From the NCBI GenBank assembly GCA_902776285.1, contig CACYPK010000006.1:1-64000 (forward strand): a stretch of DNA of 64,000 nucleotides, written 5' to 3'. This DNA comes from an uncultured Eubacteriales bacterium (lineage in GTDB: Bacteria; Bacillota; Clostridia; Peptostreptococcales; Anaerovoracaceae). Position 1 is the first letter of the stretch, and the number at the start of each line of letters is the position of its first letter. The translations under genes were made by a program, and so were the position numbers. The notes under the pieces are model-generated. The model worked only from the letters and a program-made list of their open reading frames with translations, did not search any database and was not told the origin of the DNA. Below are positions 20,602 through 28,190 of the stretch, piece by piece.

Positions 20602-21594
20602 TCACCTTTCACTGACCTTGTTGCCTTTTGAAGTGCTGCTTCTGACCTTGTTCCTGTTGTCATAAGAGTCGTACGCCCTTATGATGCGCTTCACAAGCTC
20701 GTGCCTCACTACGTCCACTTCCGTAAAGGTATTGAATCTGATGCCTTCAACGCCGCTCAGCACCTTGCGCGCGTCCTTAAGACCGGAAACGGTGCCGCCC
20801 GGAAGGTCTATCTGTGTCACGTCTCCGGTGACCACTACCTTTGAGTTGAATCCCATTCTGGTGAGGAACATCTTCATCTGCTCGCGCGTGGTGTTCTGCG
20901 CCTCGTCGAGGATTATGAAGGCGTTGTCGAGCGTACGGCCTCTCATGTAAGCCAGAGGCACCACTTCTATTACGCCCTTCTCCCTGAGCCTTGCGGCAGC
21001 TTCGATCCCGAGCACGTCATACAGCGCGTCATAAAGCGGGCGAAGGTACGGATCCACCTTCTCCTGCATGTCGCCCGGGAGGAATCCCAGTCTCTCGCCT
21101 GCCTCTACAGCCGGCCTTGTGAGTATGATCCTCTCGACTTCCTTGTTCTTGTACGCGTTGATAGCCATCGCGCAGGCAAGATATGTCTTGCCCGTTCCGG
21201 CAGGGCCTATGCCGAACACCATGTCGGCTGCCCTAATGTTGTCGACGTAGTCCTTCTGCGCCTGTGTTTTCGGTTTGAGAGGCCTTCCGTTGTGCGTATA
21301 GCAGATGATGTCGCGCGACACCTTCTGCTCGTCAAAGCTCTTGCCGCCTGCTTCCATCTCGATGAGATAGTTCAGCTTCTGGGAATCAAGCTCAGGCTCC
21401 ACGTTGAGCGCCTCGATCAGCCTCGCTATTATGCGCGCGGCAAGCTCCGGGTCCCTGCCCCTTATGGTCAGCACATCGTCGCGCAGCGACATCTCAGTGC
21501 CCGTAAACTTTTCAACCGAGCGCACGTTGGCATCGTAGTTTCCGAAAAGGCCCTGTACGTCTATGCCTTCGGGTATGTTGATCTTATATTCCAT
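20602..21594 (-). CDS. phoH: PhoH-like ATPase
   Basis: 330 aa. It has an N-terminal KH-like part and a C-terminal P-loop ATPase with Walker A GPAGTGKTYLA (around 134-144) and Walker B in AFIILDEAQN. It is related to the ATPase half of RNA helicases. The conserved neighbourhood with ybeY and era links it to RNA or ribosome maturation. It starts 3 bp after yqeY ends. Confidence 0.93.
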   Translation of the reverse strand: MEYKINIPEGIDVQGLFGNYDANVRSVEKFTGTEMSLRDDVLTIRGRDPELAARIIARLIEALNVEPELDSQKLNYLIEMEAGGKSFDEQKVSRDIICYTHNGRPLKPKTQAQKDYVDNIRAADMVFGIGPAGTGKTYLACAMAINAYKNKEVERIILTRPAVEAGERLGFLPGDMQEKVDPYLRPLYDALYDVLGIEAAARLREKGVIEVVPLAYMRGRTLDNAFIILDEAQNTTREQMKMFLTRMGFNSKVVVTGDVTQIDLPGGTVSGLKDARKVLSGVEGIRFNTFTEVDVVRHELVKRIIRAYDSYDNRNKVRSSTSKGNKVSER

Positions 21595-21597
21595 ATA

Positions 21598-22053
21598 TCA
21601 CTTCCCGCTGAGGAATTCCTTAACGGCCTTGTTTACCGCGGAACCGTCAGCCTTGTCCTTGAGTTCTGCCATCACGCCCTTCATCAGAGTTCCCATGCTC
21701 TTCATGCTCTTCTCTACGCCGAGCTTATCCGCGATCTCCGCGACCTTGGCCTTTATCTCTTCTTCACCCATCTCCTCAGGCAGATATGACTGCAGGATCT
21801 CTATCTCTTTCTTGTAGCCTTCAAGCATGTCGTCCCTGCCGGCCTTTACGAAGTCCTCAAGCGCGTCCGCTCTCATCTTGACCTGCTTCTTGATGATCTT
21901 AACGATGTCGGCGTCATCCTCGATAGTGACTCTCTGGTCGACCTCATGCTGCTTGATAGCGGCCCTTACCATGTTGACCGTATTCTTTCTTACGGTGTCC
22001 GCGTTCTTCATCGCGTCCTTGTAATCCTGCATCAGTTGTTCTTTAAGACCCAT
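21598..22053 (-). CDS. yqeY: GatB/YqeY domain protein
   Basis: 151 aa, the normal YqeY size. It starts MGLKEQLMQDYKDAMKNAD and carries the domain found at the C-terminus of GatB and Gln-tRNA synthetases. It probably contacts tRNA, but the exact role is unknown. It follows rpsU, from which it is separated by an intrinsic terminator. It is therefore read by read-through or from an unseen promoter. Confidence 0.92.
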   Translation of the reverse strand: MGLKEQLMQDYKDAMKNADTVRKNTVNMVRAAIKQHEVDQRVTIEDDADIVKIIKKQVKMRADALEDFVKAGRDDMLEGYKKEIEILQSYLPEEMGEEEIKAKVAEIADKLGVEKSMKSMGTLMKGVMAELKDKADGSAVNKAVKEFLSGK

Positions 22054-22072
22054 TTTATTACTCCTTTTCTAA

Positions 22073-22104
22073 GAAAAATGCGAACCAACATCGCCGGTTC
22101 GCAT
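22073..22104 (-). terminator. Intrinsic terminator between rpsU and yqeY
   Basis: A 9-bp stem ATGCGAACC/GGTTCGCAT (22078-22086 with 22096-22104) is followed on the minus strand by TTTTTC. It is placed just after the rpsU stop and could set the rpsU : yqeY transcript ratio. Confidence 0.8.
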
Positions 22105-22116
22105 CCTTTGCCGTTA

Positions 22117-22296
22117 TTAATACTTACGAGCTTTCTTGCGAGCAGCCTCGGACTTTTTCTTACGTCTTACGCTTGGCTTCTCGTAGTGCTCTCTCTTACG
22201 CAGTTCGGCCATGACGCCGTCGCGAGCGCAAGATCTCTTAAATCTCTTAAGAGCACTCTCCAGGCTCTCGTTTTCTCTTACTATTACCTGTGCCAT
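22117..22296 (-). CDS. rpsU: 30S ribosomal protein S21
   Basis: 59 aa, too short for many gene lists. The translation begins [18 protein letters not shown] and ends in the basic S21 tail [14 protein letters not shown] strong GGGAGGTG ribosome site precedes ATG 22296. S21 sits near the anti-Shine-Dalgarno region of 16S rRNA in the small subunit. It leads the rpsU-yqeY-phoH-ybeY-era block and has its own terminator. Confidence 0.96.
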   Translation of the reverse strand: MAQVIVRENESLESALKRFKRSCARDGVMAELRKREHYEKPSVRRKKKSEAARKKARKY

Positions 22297-22367
22297 ATTC
22301 TTGTCTCACCTCCCGTCGTCATGGTATTTACGGTTTTTTAAACCGCAACGCAGTGATTCTACTACTC

Positions 22368-23894
22368 TCAGAACAGATTGTCAATAATATCTCCGGCCAT
22401 CATTTTGCGTTTTGAATCGCCGTCCTTCGCGAACTTCTCAGCCGCTTTGCCGTGTACCATGACTCCGTACATGAGCGCCGTGTCAAGAGGGTTGCCCTGC
22501 GCGATGAGCGATGCGATTACTCCCGCCAGGACGTCCCCCGAACCCGCTGTCGCGAGTCCCGAGTTGCCAACGGTATTGATGAAGAGCTTCTGCCCCCTGC
22601 CCTGATCTCTCAGCGCGATGAGCGAGACATCCGATTTGACCACCATGCTCACGTCGAATTTCTCTGAGAACTTGCGTGTATATCCTATGCGGCTCCTTGC
22701 GACTATGTTGATGTCTTCGCCGCAGAGCCTTGCCATCTCGCCCAGGTGAGGCGTTATGACGCACGGGCATTTTCTCTTGCGGAGCGTTTTGAGGTTGCGG
22801 GCTATGAGATTGAGAGCTCCGGCGTCGAACACCGCCGGCGTATTGCCCGCGAGTATCTGCTTGACCAGCAGCCTGCCCGTGGAATCTTCCTTTAAGCCCG
22901 GGCCTATCAGTATGACATCCACGTCTCTCCTGAAGCCGTCAAAGGCTCCGAGCACGTCGTCAGCTTTGTAAGGCACCGCTACCGCTTCGGGTATCGACAC
23001 ATTGAAGAATCCTGTGTATTTGGACGGGCAGAATATCTTTACCAGTCCGCAGCCCGCTCTGTATGCGGCTCTTGCGGCAAGCATGCCCGCTCCGAGCATG
23101 CCGTTTGAGCTTATGACCAGACCCACGGTGCCGAATGTGCCCTTGTGACCGTTCTCTGCCCTCGGTACGAGCGCGCTGTTTACGGTCTCATCGTAGAATC
23201 TGCCGTCGAGTACTTCGAGCTTGTCCGTCACGTTCTCATAACCGTCAGGCAGGAGCCCTATATCCACGACTTTGACCTCGCCGCAGCACTCCCTGCCCGC
23301 TCCGAAGAACATTCCGGTCTTGTAGCTTCCGAAAGTGACAGTCAGATCGGCTCTTATGGCCTCTCCCATTATGAGACCGCTCGTGGCGTTCAGTCCGGAA
23401 GGTATGTCTACAGCTACCTTATAGCCCGACTTTGAGTTGATGTACTTGACGAGTCTGACATCATCATCGCTGAGGGCCTTGTTAAGGCCTATCCCGTAGA
23501 TGCCGTCGATTATGCAGTCATACTTCGCGTTAAGTATATTGCGCTCGACACCTCTGAGGCCCGCGATCTTCACATCTCTGTGGGCATTGACGAGTACGTT
23601 CATCTGACGCTTGAACTCGTTGCCGGCTTTTTCCATATTGCCCGCGAAATATACGCTTATACCGTTGTATCCCATCTGGGCGAGCCATCTGGCAGCGGCA
23701 ACAGCATCTCCTCCGTTGTTGCCGTGACCTGTAAGCACGAGTATCTTGGCGGACTTGTCCGGTATCCTCTCGGCCACGGCGTCGGCGACTCCTCTGGCTG
23801 CGTTCTCCATAAGAACAACACCCGGCAGTCCTGCCCGCGCCGCGAACTCGTCCATGTATTTCATTCCCTTTGCCGTAAGTGCGTACATTCGCAA
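22368..23894 (-). CDS. nnr: Bifunctional NAD(P)H-hydrate epimerase / ADP-dependent dehydratase
   Basis: 508 aa fusion. The N-terminal YjeF epimerase domain (about 1-215) has LTGHGNNGGDAVAAARWL and DGIYGIGLNK. The C-terminal ribokinase-like dehydratase (about 225-508) has the NTVGNSGLATAGSGDVLAGVIA signature. Together they repair hydrated NADH/NADPH. It follows the PyrK-like gene by 16 bp. It is a conserved housekeeping metabolite-repair enzyme. Confidence 0.95.
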   Translation of the reverse strand: MRMYALTAKGMKYMDEFAARAGLPGVVLMENAARGVADAVAERIPDKSAKILVLTGHGNNGGDAVAAARWLAQMGYNGISVYFAGNMEKAGNEFKRQMNVLVNAHRDVKIAGLRGVERNILNAKYDCIIDGIYGIGLNKALSDDDVRLVKYINSKSGYKVAVDIPSGLNATSGLIMGEAIRADLTVTFGSYKTGMFFGAGRECCGEVKVVDIGLLPDGYENVTDKLEVLDGRFYDETVNSALVPRAENGHKGTFGTVGLVISSNGMLGAGMLAARAAYRAGCGLVKIFCPSKYTGFFNVSIPEAVAVPYKADDVLGAFDGFRRDVDVILIGPGLKEDSTGRLLVKQILAGNTPAVFDAGALNLIARNLKTLRKRKCPCVITPHLGEMARLCGEDINIVARSRIGYTRKFSEKFDVSMVVKSDVSLIALRDQGRGQKLFINTVGNSGLATAGSGDVLAGVIASLIAQGNPLDTALMYGVMVHGKAAEKFAKDGDSKRKMMAGDIIDNLF

Positions 23895-23910
23895 TTACCT
23901 CTCTTTATGC

Positions 23911-24654
23911 TTATTGTTCTTTCTGTCTTTCTTTAAGGGCGTCCCATTTGATGATGTTCTTGTCGAACACAGGACCGTCATCGCTCGCGTTCATCATTCC
24001 CTTTGTCGTCTCGATGAAGCAGTCGTCATAATCCGCCGATTCGGCAAGCACCGTGCTGCTGAGACTGAACTGACCCTCGTCAGCCTTGTCGGCGAGCGAT
24101 CTGAGCATACCAAGCGAACCTCCCGCGCAGATGTATCCGGCATGCCTGACGGCATCAGAAGCGCGGCCTTCCCTGCCGTTGCTGCCGTCAAGGGTCAGGA
24201 CCTCTATCTCGCTCACGAGATTCCTGAACGATTCGAGCATGTATATGTCATTTTTGCTCGGATAACTCAGGATGAGCCTGCATCTTATGCCGCGCATCAA
24301 AAGGCTGCGGGCAAGTCCCAGCATTTCGGGGATCCCCAGATCATCCGCTACCAGACACACCTCGTCCGGCATGGCATCGAGGTCGAAGCCGTTGCCGAGT
24401 CCGGTGGTTATCAGGGCTTCATCTCCCGGTCTCAGGGCCGCGAGCACGCTGCTCTCCTTGTCCTCGGCCGGAAAAACTATAGTGAATCTGTTGCTGTCGA
24501 AATCACATACCTGATACGGTCTGCGGATGCCTCCCGCCTCTATCATAGCGTACTGACCGGGGAGGCTGAAGTCGCACTCGCCCATGTCGAATGTCATCTT
24601 GTGTATATTACGAACAAGATTGTCGTTCTGTACGATCTTGCCGGTTTTTTTCAT
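23911..24654 (-). CDS. PyrK-like oxidoreductase relative lacking Fe-S ligands
   Basis: 247 aa, the size of PyrK, the electron-transfer subunit of dihydroorotate dehydrogenase. It can be aligned end to end: LPGQY (31-35), RRP (44-46), GDEALITTGLGNGF (77-90), a DGSNG stretch (156-160) and the C-terminal DGPVFDKNIIKW (226-237). The four cysteines that hold the PyrK [2Fe-2S] cluster are absent, and only Cys212 remains nearby. The NAD-site glycines (GGGIG in PyrK) read ADDLGIP (104-110). The flavin-site RPxS reads RPYQ. pyrD is not nearby. It is clearly derived from the ferredoxin reductase fold but cannot be a normal PyrK. Its function is unknown, possibly ligand binding or partner regulation. 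Confidence 0.7.
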   Translation of the reverse strand: MKKTGKIVQNDNLVRNIHKMTFDMGECDFSLPGQYAMIEAGGIRRPYQVCDFDSNRFTIVFPAEDKESSVLAALRPGDEALITTGLGNGFDLDAMPDEVCLVADDLGIPEMLGLARSLLMRGIRCRLILSYPSKNDIYMLESFRNLVSEIEVLTLDGSNGREGRASDAVRHAGYICAGGSLGMLRSLADKADEGQFSLSSTVLAESADYDDCFIETTKGMMNASDDGPVFDKNIIKWDALKERQKEQ

Positions 24655-24673
24655 ATCGCTGTATCAGTCCCCT

Positions 24674-25663
24674 TTATTTGTTTTCCGAGGCCTTTTCGAT
24701 CGCCTCGATGATCTCGGCCTTTGTGGCCCTGCTGCCGACCTTTACGCCGGCTTCGCGAGCGGCTTCAAGGAGTTCTTCCTTCTTCATCGACATGCTTACG
24801 GCAGGTCTCTCAGGAGTTTCTACGGCAGCATCCGCGGTTTCAATGGCTTTTTCTGCAGTATCCGCGGTTTCCATTGCCTTTTCGGCGATCTCCTCAAGGA
24901 CCGCTGCGGCCTCAGGGATCGCAATGGTTTCGATCTCGATCGAAGGCATTTCCTCTTTAGGCTTGTCTTCAGGCTCGGCTTCAACGACGGCAGCCACTGT
25001 CTGCGCAGGCTCGCTTTCAGCCTTTACGACCTCCTTTTCAGGAGCAGGCGCAGGCTTTTCCGGCTCGGCCGGCTGCGGCGTCGAGGCTCTTTCGGCCTTG
25101 TAAGCCATTTCTTCGGCACGCTCAAGGTTCTTCCTGAGATGCATCTTCTCGGATTCCTTGAGATCCACTACATACGTGTCGAGTATCTTGTCATGCCACG
25201 CTCTGTTCTTTTCATCTATAAGTATCCAGATGTATCCGAGCAGCAGCACGCCTGAAGCTGACTTGACGATGCATTCCCTGAATACCATTTTCCAGAATCT
25301 GAAAGGCTTGCCGTCTACGCTCGACACCACCTGGAGCCCCAGGATGGCCTTGCCTATCGACTTGCCCTTAGCGAAGAATACGAATTCCACCACTACGTAC
25401 GCGATGAGCAGGAGCGAGATGACCACCATAACGGCTGCCGATGCTCCGCTCAGCCTGCTTCCGTAGTTGTATCCGTAGTCAAATCCATATCCGTATCCGT
25501 ATCCATAGCCATAGCCGTTATACGGTGAATAGCTGTTGATCCCGTTGGCGGCAAGTACACCGACAAAAACCAGGTACGCGACAAACGGTATGACAGCGTC
25601 TATGATCCCGGCGCCGAAGCGCTTGCTTCTTGACGCGAGTTTCATCACTTTTTTATTGCTCAT
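24674..25663 (-). CDS. RDD-family membrane protein with C-terminal SAP-like domain
   Basis: 329 aa. An RDD domain (about 10-180) has four hydrophobic segments; the first pair is separated by a Gly-Tyr repeat (residues 49-68, alternating G and Y) that would face outside. A long cytoplasmic Glu/Ala/Pro-rich linker follows (about 195-290). The last 37 residues (KKEELLEAAREAGVKVG and an ATKAEIIEAIEKA stretch) look like a SAP or Rho-N helix-extended-loop-helix module, often nucleic-acid binding. RDD proteins are of unknown or ion-transport function. It is the first gene before the PyrK-like gene and nnr. Confidence 0.75.
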   Translation of the reverse strand: MSNKKVMKLASRSKRFGAGIIDAVIPFVAYLVFVGVLAANGINSYSPYNGYGYGYGYGYGFDYGYNYGSRLSGASAAVMVVISLLLIAYVVVEFVFFAKGKSIGKAILGLQVVSSVDGKPFRFWKMVFRECIVKSASGVLLLGYIWILIDEKNRAWHDKILDTYVVDLKESEKMHLRKNLERAEEMAYKAERASTPQPAEPEKPAPAPEKEVVKAESEPAQTVAAVVEAEPEDKPKEEMPSIEIETIAIPEAAAVLEEIAEKAMETADTAEKAIETADAAVETPERPAVSMSMKKEELLEAAREAGVKVGSRATKAEIIEAIEKASENK

Positions 25664-25685
25664 TACAGATCTTCTCCAAAAGTCA

Positions 25686-25727
25686 AATAGTATGCGGCCC
25701 TGCCGTACAGCAAAGCCTCATACTATT
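25686..25727 (-). terminator. Stem-loop between nifU and the RDD gene
   Basis: A 9-bp perfect stem AATAGTATG/CATACTATT (25686-25694 with 25719-25727) encloses 24 nt that can fold further. It is followed on the minus strand by TTTGACTTTT. A TATAAT at its outer edge means it could instead be the leader of the RDD mRNA. Confidence 0.5.
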
Positions 25728-25775
25728 ATACACAACAATTGTCAACTTTGTTATCGATTTGATGAATTTTGCCCA

Positions 25776-26195
25776 TCAATCTTCGCGCGGCTCAAAACCG
25801 ACCAGGCTCTCAGGCATTTCCCTTCCGCTCCTCGTATAGTAATCGACGAGCGCTGCCTTGATGGCGTCCTCCGCGAGGACCGAACAGTGGATCTTTCTTG
25901 CAGGAAGTCCGTCAAGAGCGTCGACTACCGCCTTATTTGTAAGATCGAGAGCTTCTTCAAGAGTCTTTCCCTTGATGAGCTCAGTTGCCATCGAGCTGGT
26001 GGCGATGGCGCTTCCGCAGCCGAATGTCTTGAACTTGACGTCTGCTATCCTGTCGTCCTCGATCTTGAGGTACATCTTCATGATGTCTCCGCAGACCGGG
26101 TTGCCGACTTCGCCTACTCCGTCAGCGTCCTCAATGACGCCTACGTTGCGCGGATGCTCAAAATGATCCATTACTTTATCTGAATACAGTGACAT
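25776..26195 (-). CDS. nifU: Fe-S cluster assembly scaffold (IscU/NifU N-terminal type)
   Basis: 139 aa, scaffold domain only. The three cluster-binding cysteines are in NPVCGD, FGCGSAIA and KIHCSVLAE. It receives sulfur from the cysteine desulfurase encoded just upstream and builds [2Fe-2S]/[4Fe-4S] clusters. The demand is large in a cell with a multi-cluster hydrogenase. It is separated from nifS by 76 bp that hold two copies of a 20-bp palindrome. Confidence 0.95.
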   Translation of the reverse strand: MSLYSDKVMDHFEHPRNVGVIEDADGVGEVGNPVCGDIMKMYLKIEDDRIADVKFKTFGCGSAIATSSMATELIKGKTLEEALDLTNKAVVDALDGLPARKIHCSVLAEDAIKAALVDYYTRSGREMPESLVGFEPRED

Positions 26196-26215
26196 TATTT
26201 TCTCCTTTCGCAGAT

Positions 26216-26235
26216 ATGTAAAGTTTCCTTTACAT
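26216..26235 (-). repeat. 20-bp palindrome, copy 1 (GNRA-type hairpin)
   Basis: ATGTAAAG, 4 nt, CTTTACAT. On the transcribed minus strand the loop is GAAA. It lies in the nifS-nifU spacer, 20 bp before the nifU start. The same unit occurs at 26251, 43329 and 47968. Confidence 0.8.
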
Positions 26236-26250
26236 TTTTGTATCGTGATT

Positions 26251-26270
26251 ATGTAAAGAACTCTTTACAT
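26251..26270 (-). repeat. 20-bp palindrome, copy 2
   Basis: ATGTAAAG, 4 nt, CTTTACAT, with loop AGTT on the minus strand. It begins one base after the nifS stop codon and is 15 bp from copy 1. Confidence 0.8.
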
Positions 26271-26271
26271 T

Positions 26272-27480
26272 CTATGCGTTCCAGTATTCCGGGATGCAGT
26301 GCTCCCTCTTGCCGGTCATCAGGTCTTCCCAATAAGGCGACAGTCTTCTGTAGTACTCGACGACCTCGTGCACCTTCTCGATTATATAGTCGACCTGCTC
26401 TTCAGTGTTTTCTATGTCGAGACTGAATCTCAAAGATCCGTGAGCCGCCTCTACAGGAACTCCCATGCCCAGAAGCACGTGAGACGGGTCGAGCGATTCG
26501 CTTGTGCAGGCGCTTCCGGATGAGCACTCGATCCCATACATATCCAGATGCAGCAGCAGGCTCTCACCTTCTACTCCCTCGAAGGACCAGTTGACGTTGC
26601 CCGGAAGTCTCTTTACCGGATCGCCGTTCAGCTGCGAATAAGGGATGTCCTTGAGTCCCTCGATGAGCCTGTCTCTCAGAGCGCTCACCTTTTTCATGTT
26701 CTCTTCCATGTTTTCGCAGCCCTCTCTGAGAGCGTAAGCCATTGCCGAGATCGCAGGGACGTTGACAGTACCCGCGCGCTTGCCTCTCTCCTGGGCTCCG
26801 CCTTCAATGACGTTTACCAGCCTGATGCCGTTTCTTGCATAGAAGATCCCTACGCCCTTAGGGCCGTGGAACTTGTGTCCCGACATCGAGAGCATGTCGA
26901 TGTTCATGGCCTGTACGTCGATTGGCAGATGCGCCGCCGCCTGCACGGAATCCGTGTGGAAGAGCACGCCCTTCGATTTGCAGAGCGCTCCTATCTCAGG
27001 GATAGGCTGCACCGCTCCCATCTCGTTGTTCGCGAACATGACGCTCACAAGGGCGGTGTCCTCCCTGATGGCGTCCTCTATGTCCTTAACGTCTACGACG
27101 CCGTTAGGCTGAGGCGCGATGTATGTTACTTCAAAGCCCTCTTTCTCGAGCTTTTTCATGGTATGCAGTATAGCGTGGTGCTCTATGTTGAGCGTTATGA
27201 GGTGCTTCTTGCCCTTTGGAGCAAGCCCCCTTGCCGCGGACAGCAGGGCCTGGTTGTCAGACTCCGAACCGCCGCCGGTAAAATACACCTCATTTGGTTT
27301 CGCTGCGTTGATGCACTTCGCGACTATCTCTCTGGCCTCATCCAGAACTTCCTGTGTGCGCTGTCCGTCGCTGTGCAGGCTGTTTGGGTTGCCGTTGAAC
27401 TCATCAAGACACTGAATGAATCTGTCTCTTGCCGTCTTGCTCAGATACGTGGTCGCGGCATTGTCAGCATATACTCTCAT
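26272..27480 (-). CDS. nifS: Cysteine desulfurase (NifS/IscS family)
   Basis: 402 aa from ATG 27480, chosen because AGGAGG lies 8 bp before it and the family begins with VYADNAATT. A longer open frame to 27558 overlaps the previous gene and has no ribosome site. The PLP-binding region has MSGHKFHGPKGVG, with the Schiff-base Lys. The catalytic Cys is in the loop SSGSACTSESLDPSHVLLG. It frees sulfur from L-cysteine for Fe-S clusters and tRNA thiolation. It lies between the Rrf2 regulator and nifU. Confidence 0.95.
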   Translation of the reverse strand: MRVYADNAATTYLSKTARDRFIQCLDEFNGNPNSLHSDGQRTQEVLDEAREIVAKCINAAKPNEVYFTGGGSESDNQALLSAARGLAPKGKKHLITLNIEHHAILHTMKKLEKEGFEVTYIAPQPNGVVDVKDIEDAIREDTALVSVMFANNEMGAVQPIPEIGALCKSKGVLFHTDSVQAAAHLPIDVQAMNIDMLSMSGHKFHGPKGVGIFYARNGIRLVNVIEGGAQERGKRAGTVNVPAISAMAYALREGCENMEENMKKVSALRDRLIEGLKDIPYSQLNGDPVKRLPGNVNWSFEGVEGESLLLHLDMYGIECSSGSACTSESLDPSHVLLGMGVPVEAAHGSLRFSLDIENTEEQVDYIIEKVHEVVEYYRRLSPYWEDLMTGKREHCIPEYWNA

Positions 27481-27514
27481 TGATGATCCTCCTGAATCGT
27501 TTTTTGTTTGCTGT

Positions 27515-27979
27515 TTATTCGGCTGTCTCGGACGGCTCGCAGCTTTCGCAATAGTCACCCAGCATCTTCTTGCGGTTGCCGTTGATTATGTCCTCGAGCG
27601 TTATCGCCGAAAGATAGCCTTCTATGGCCTTATCGAGTCCTGCCCAGAGCGGGAGCGTGCTGCACGTGGCCGCCTTCTCGCACTGCACTCCCTCCTGCAT
27701 TATGCAGTTGACCGGAGCCAGGGTGCCTTCGGTGAGAAGAAGTATCTCACTGATATTGTAATCCTTGGGGTCGCGCGCCAGCTTGTAACCGCCGTTCTTT
27801 CCCCTGAGGCTCATTAGCATGCCGCCCTTGTTGAGGATGGATATGATGCTCTCAAGATATTTCATGGAGAGATGCTCTTTCTCGGCAATGTCGGAAAGCG
27901 AAACATAGCCGCCGCCTTCATTGCGCGCAAGATCAACCATTACTGTCAGAGCGTATCTGCCCTTGGTCGATACCATCAT
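27515..27979 (-). CDS. Rrf2-family regulator of Fe-S assembly (IscR-like)
   Basis: 154 aa. The N-terminal winged helix begins VSTKGRYALTVMVDLARN, and a dimerisation helix follows. Three cysteines are arranged C-x7-C-x5-C (CIMQEGVQCEKAATC, around residues 96-110), as in cluster-sensing IscR types. It is encoded first in the nifS-nifU operon. A perfect inverted repeat lies inside its promoter, so it very probably represses its own operon when clusters are plentiful. The start can be ATG 27979 or 27976; AAGGAG favours the first. Confidence 0.9.
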   Translation of the reverse strand: MMVSTKGRYALTVMVDLARNEGGGYVSLSDIAEKEHLSMKYLESIISILNKGGMLMSLRGKNGGYKLARDPKDYNISEILLLTEGTLAPVNCIMQEGVQCEKAATCSTLPLWAGLDKAIEGYLSAITLEDIINGNRKKMLGDYCESCEPSETAE

Positions 27980-28031
27980 GTCTGAGATCTCCTTTCTTTC
28001 TTACCGTATAAGGCCTTATCTCGCCTTACAA

Positions 28032-28060
28032 ATCCTACTCTGTTAGTAGGAATATGTCAA
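28032..28060 (-). promoter_or_regulatory. Promoter plus Rrf2 operator of the nifS operon
   Basis: On the minus strand TTGACA (28055-28060), 17 bp and TAGGAT (28032-28037) form a near-consensus promoter. A perfect inverted repeat TCCTACT-5 nt-AGTAGGA (28033-28051) fills the spacer and covers the -10, so a bound protein would block RNA polymerase. Confidence 0.8.
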
Positions 28061-28105
28061 CACCATTTTTTGCGCCTCAGTTCCGCTCTCCTGCCTTTGT
28101 TAACG

Positions 28106-28140
28106 TTGTTTTTTGACACAGTTGTACCCTATAATATATT
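28106..28140 (+). promoter_or_regulatory. Promoter of the Na/Pi cotransporter gene
   Basis: Two overlapping readings are possible: TTGACA (28113-28118)-16 bp-TATATT (28135-28140), or TTGTTT (28106-28111)-18 bp-TATAAT (28130-28135). Either gives a leader of about 45-55 nt. Confidence 0.65.
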
Positions 28141-28190
28141 TGGTGAATTTTAGGACTGTATTGATCTGGAATCAATTTATCGGAGGTTTT

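Noticed and set aside
26216..26270. The palindromes as intrinsic terminators
   Set aside because: The stems are AT-rich and not followed by a proper U-run in all copies, and one copy lies inside folC.
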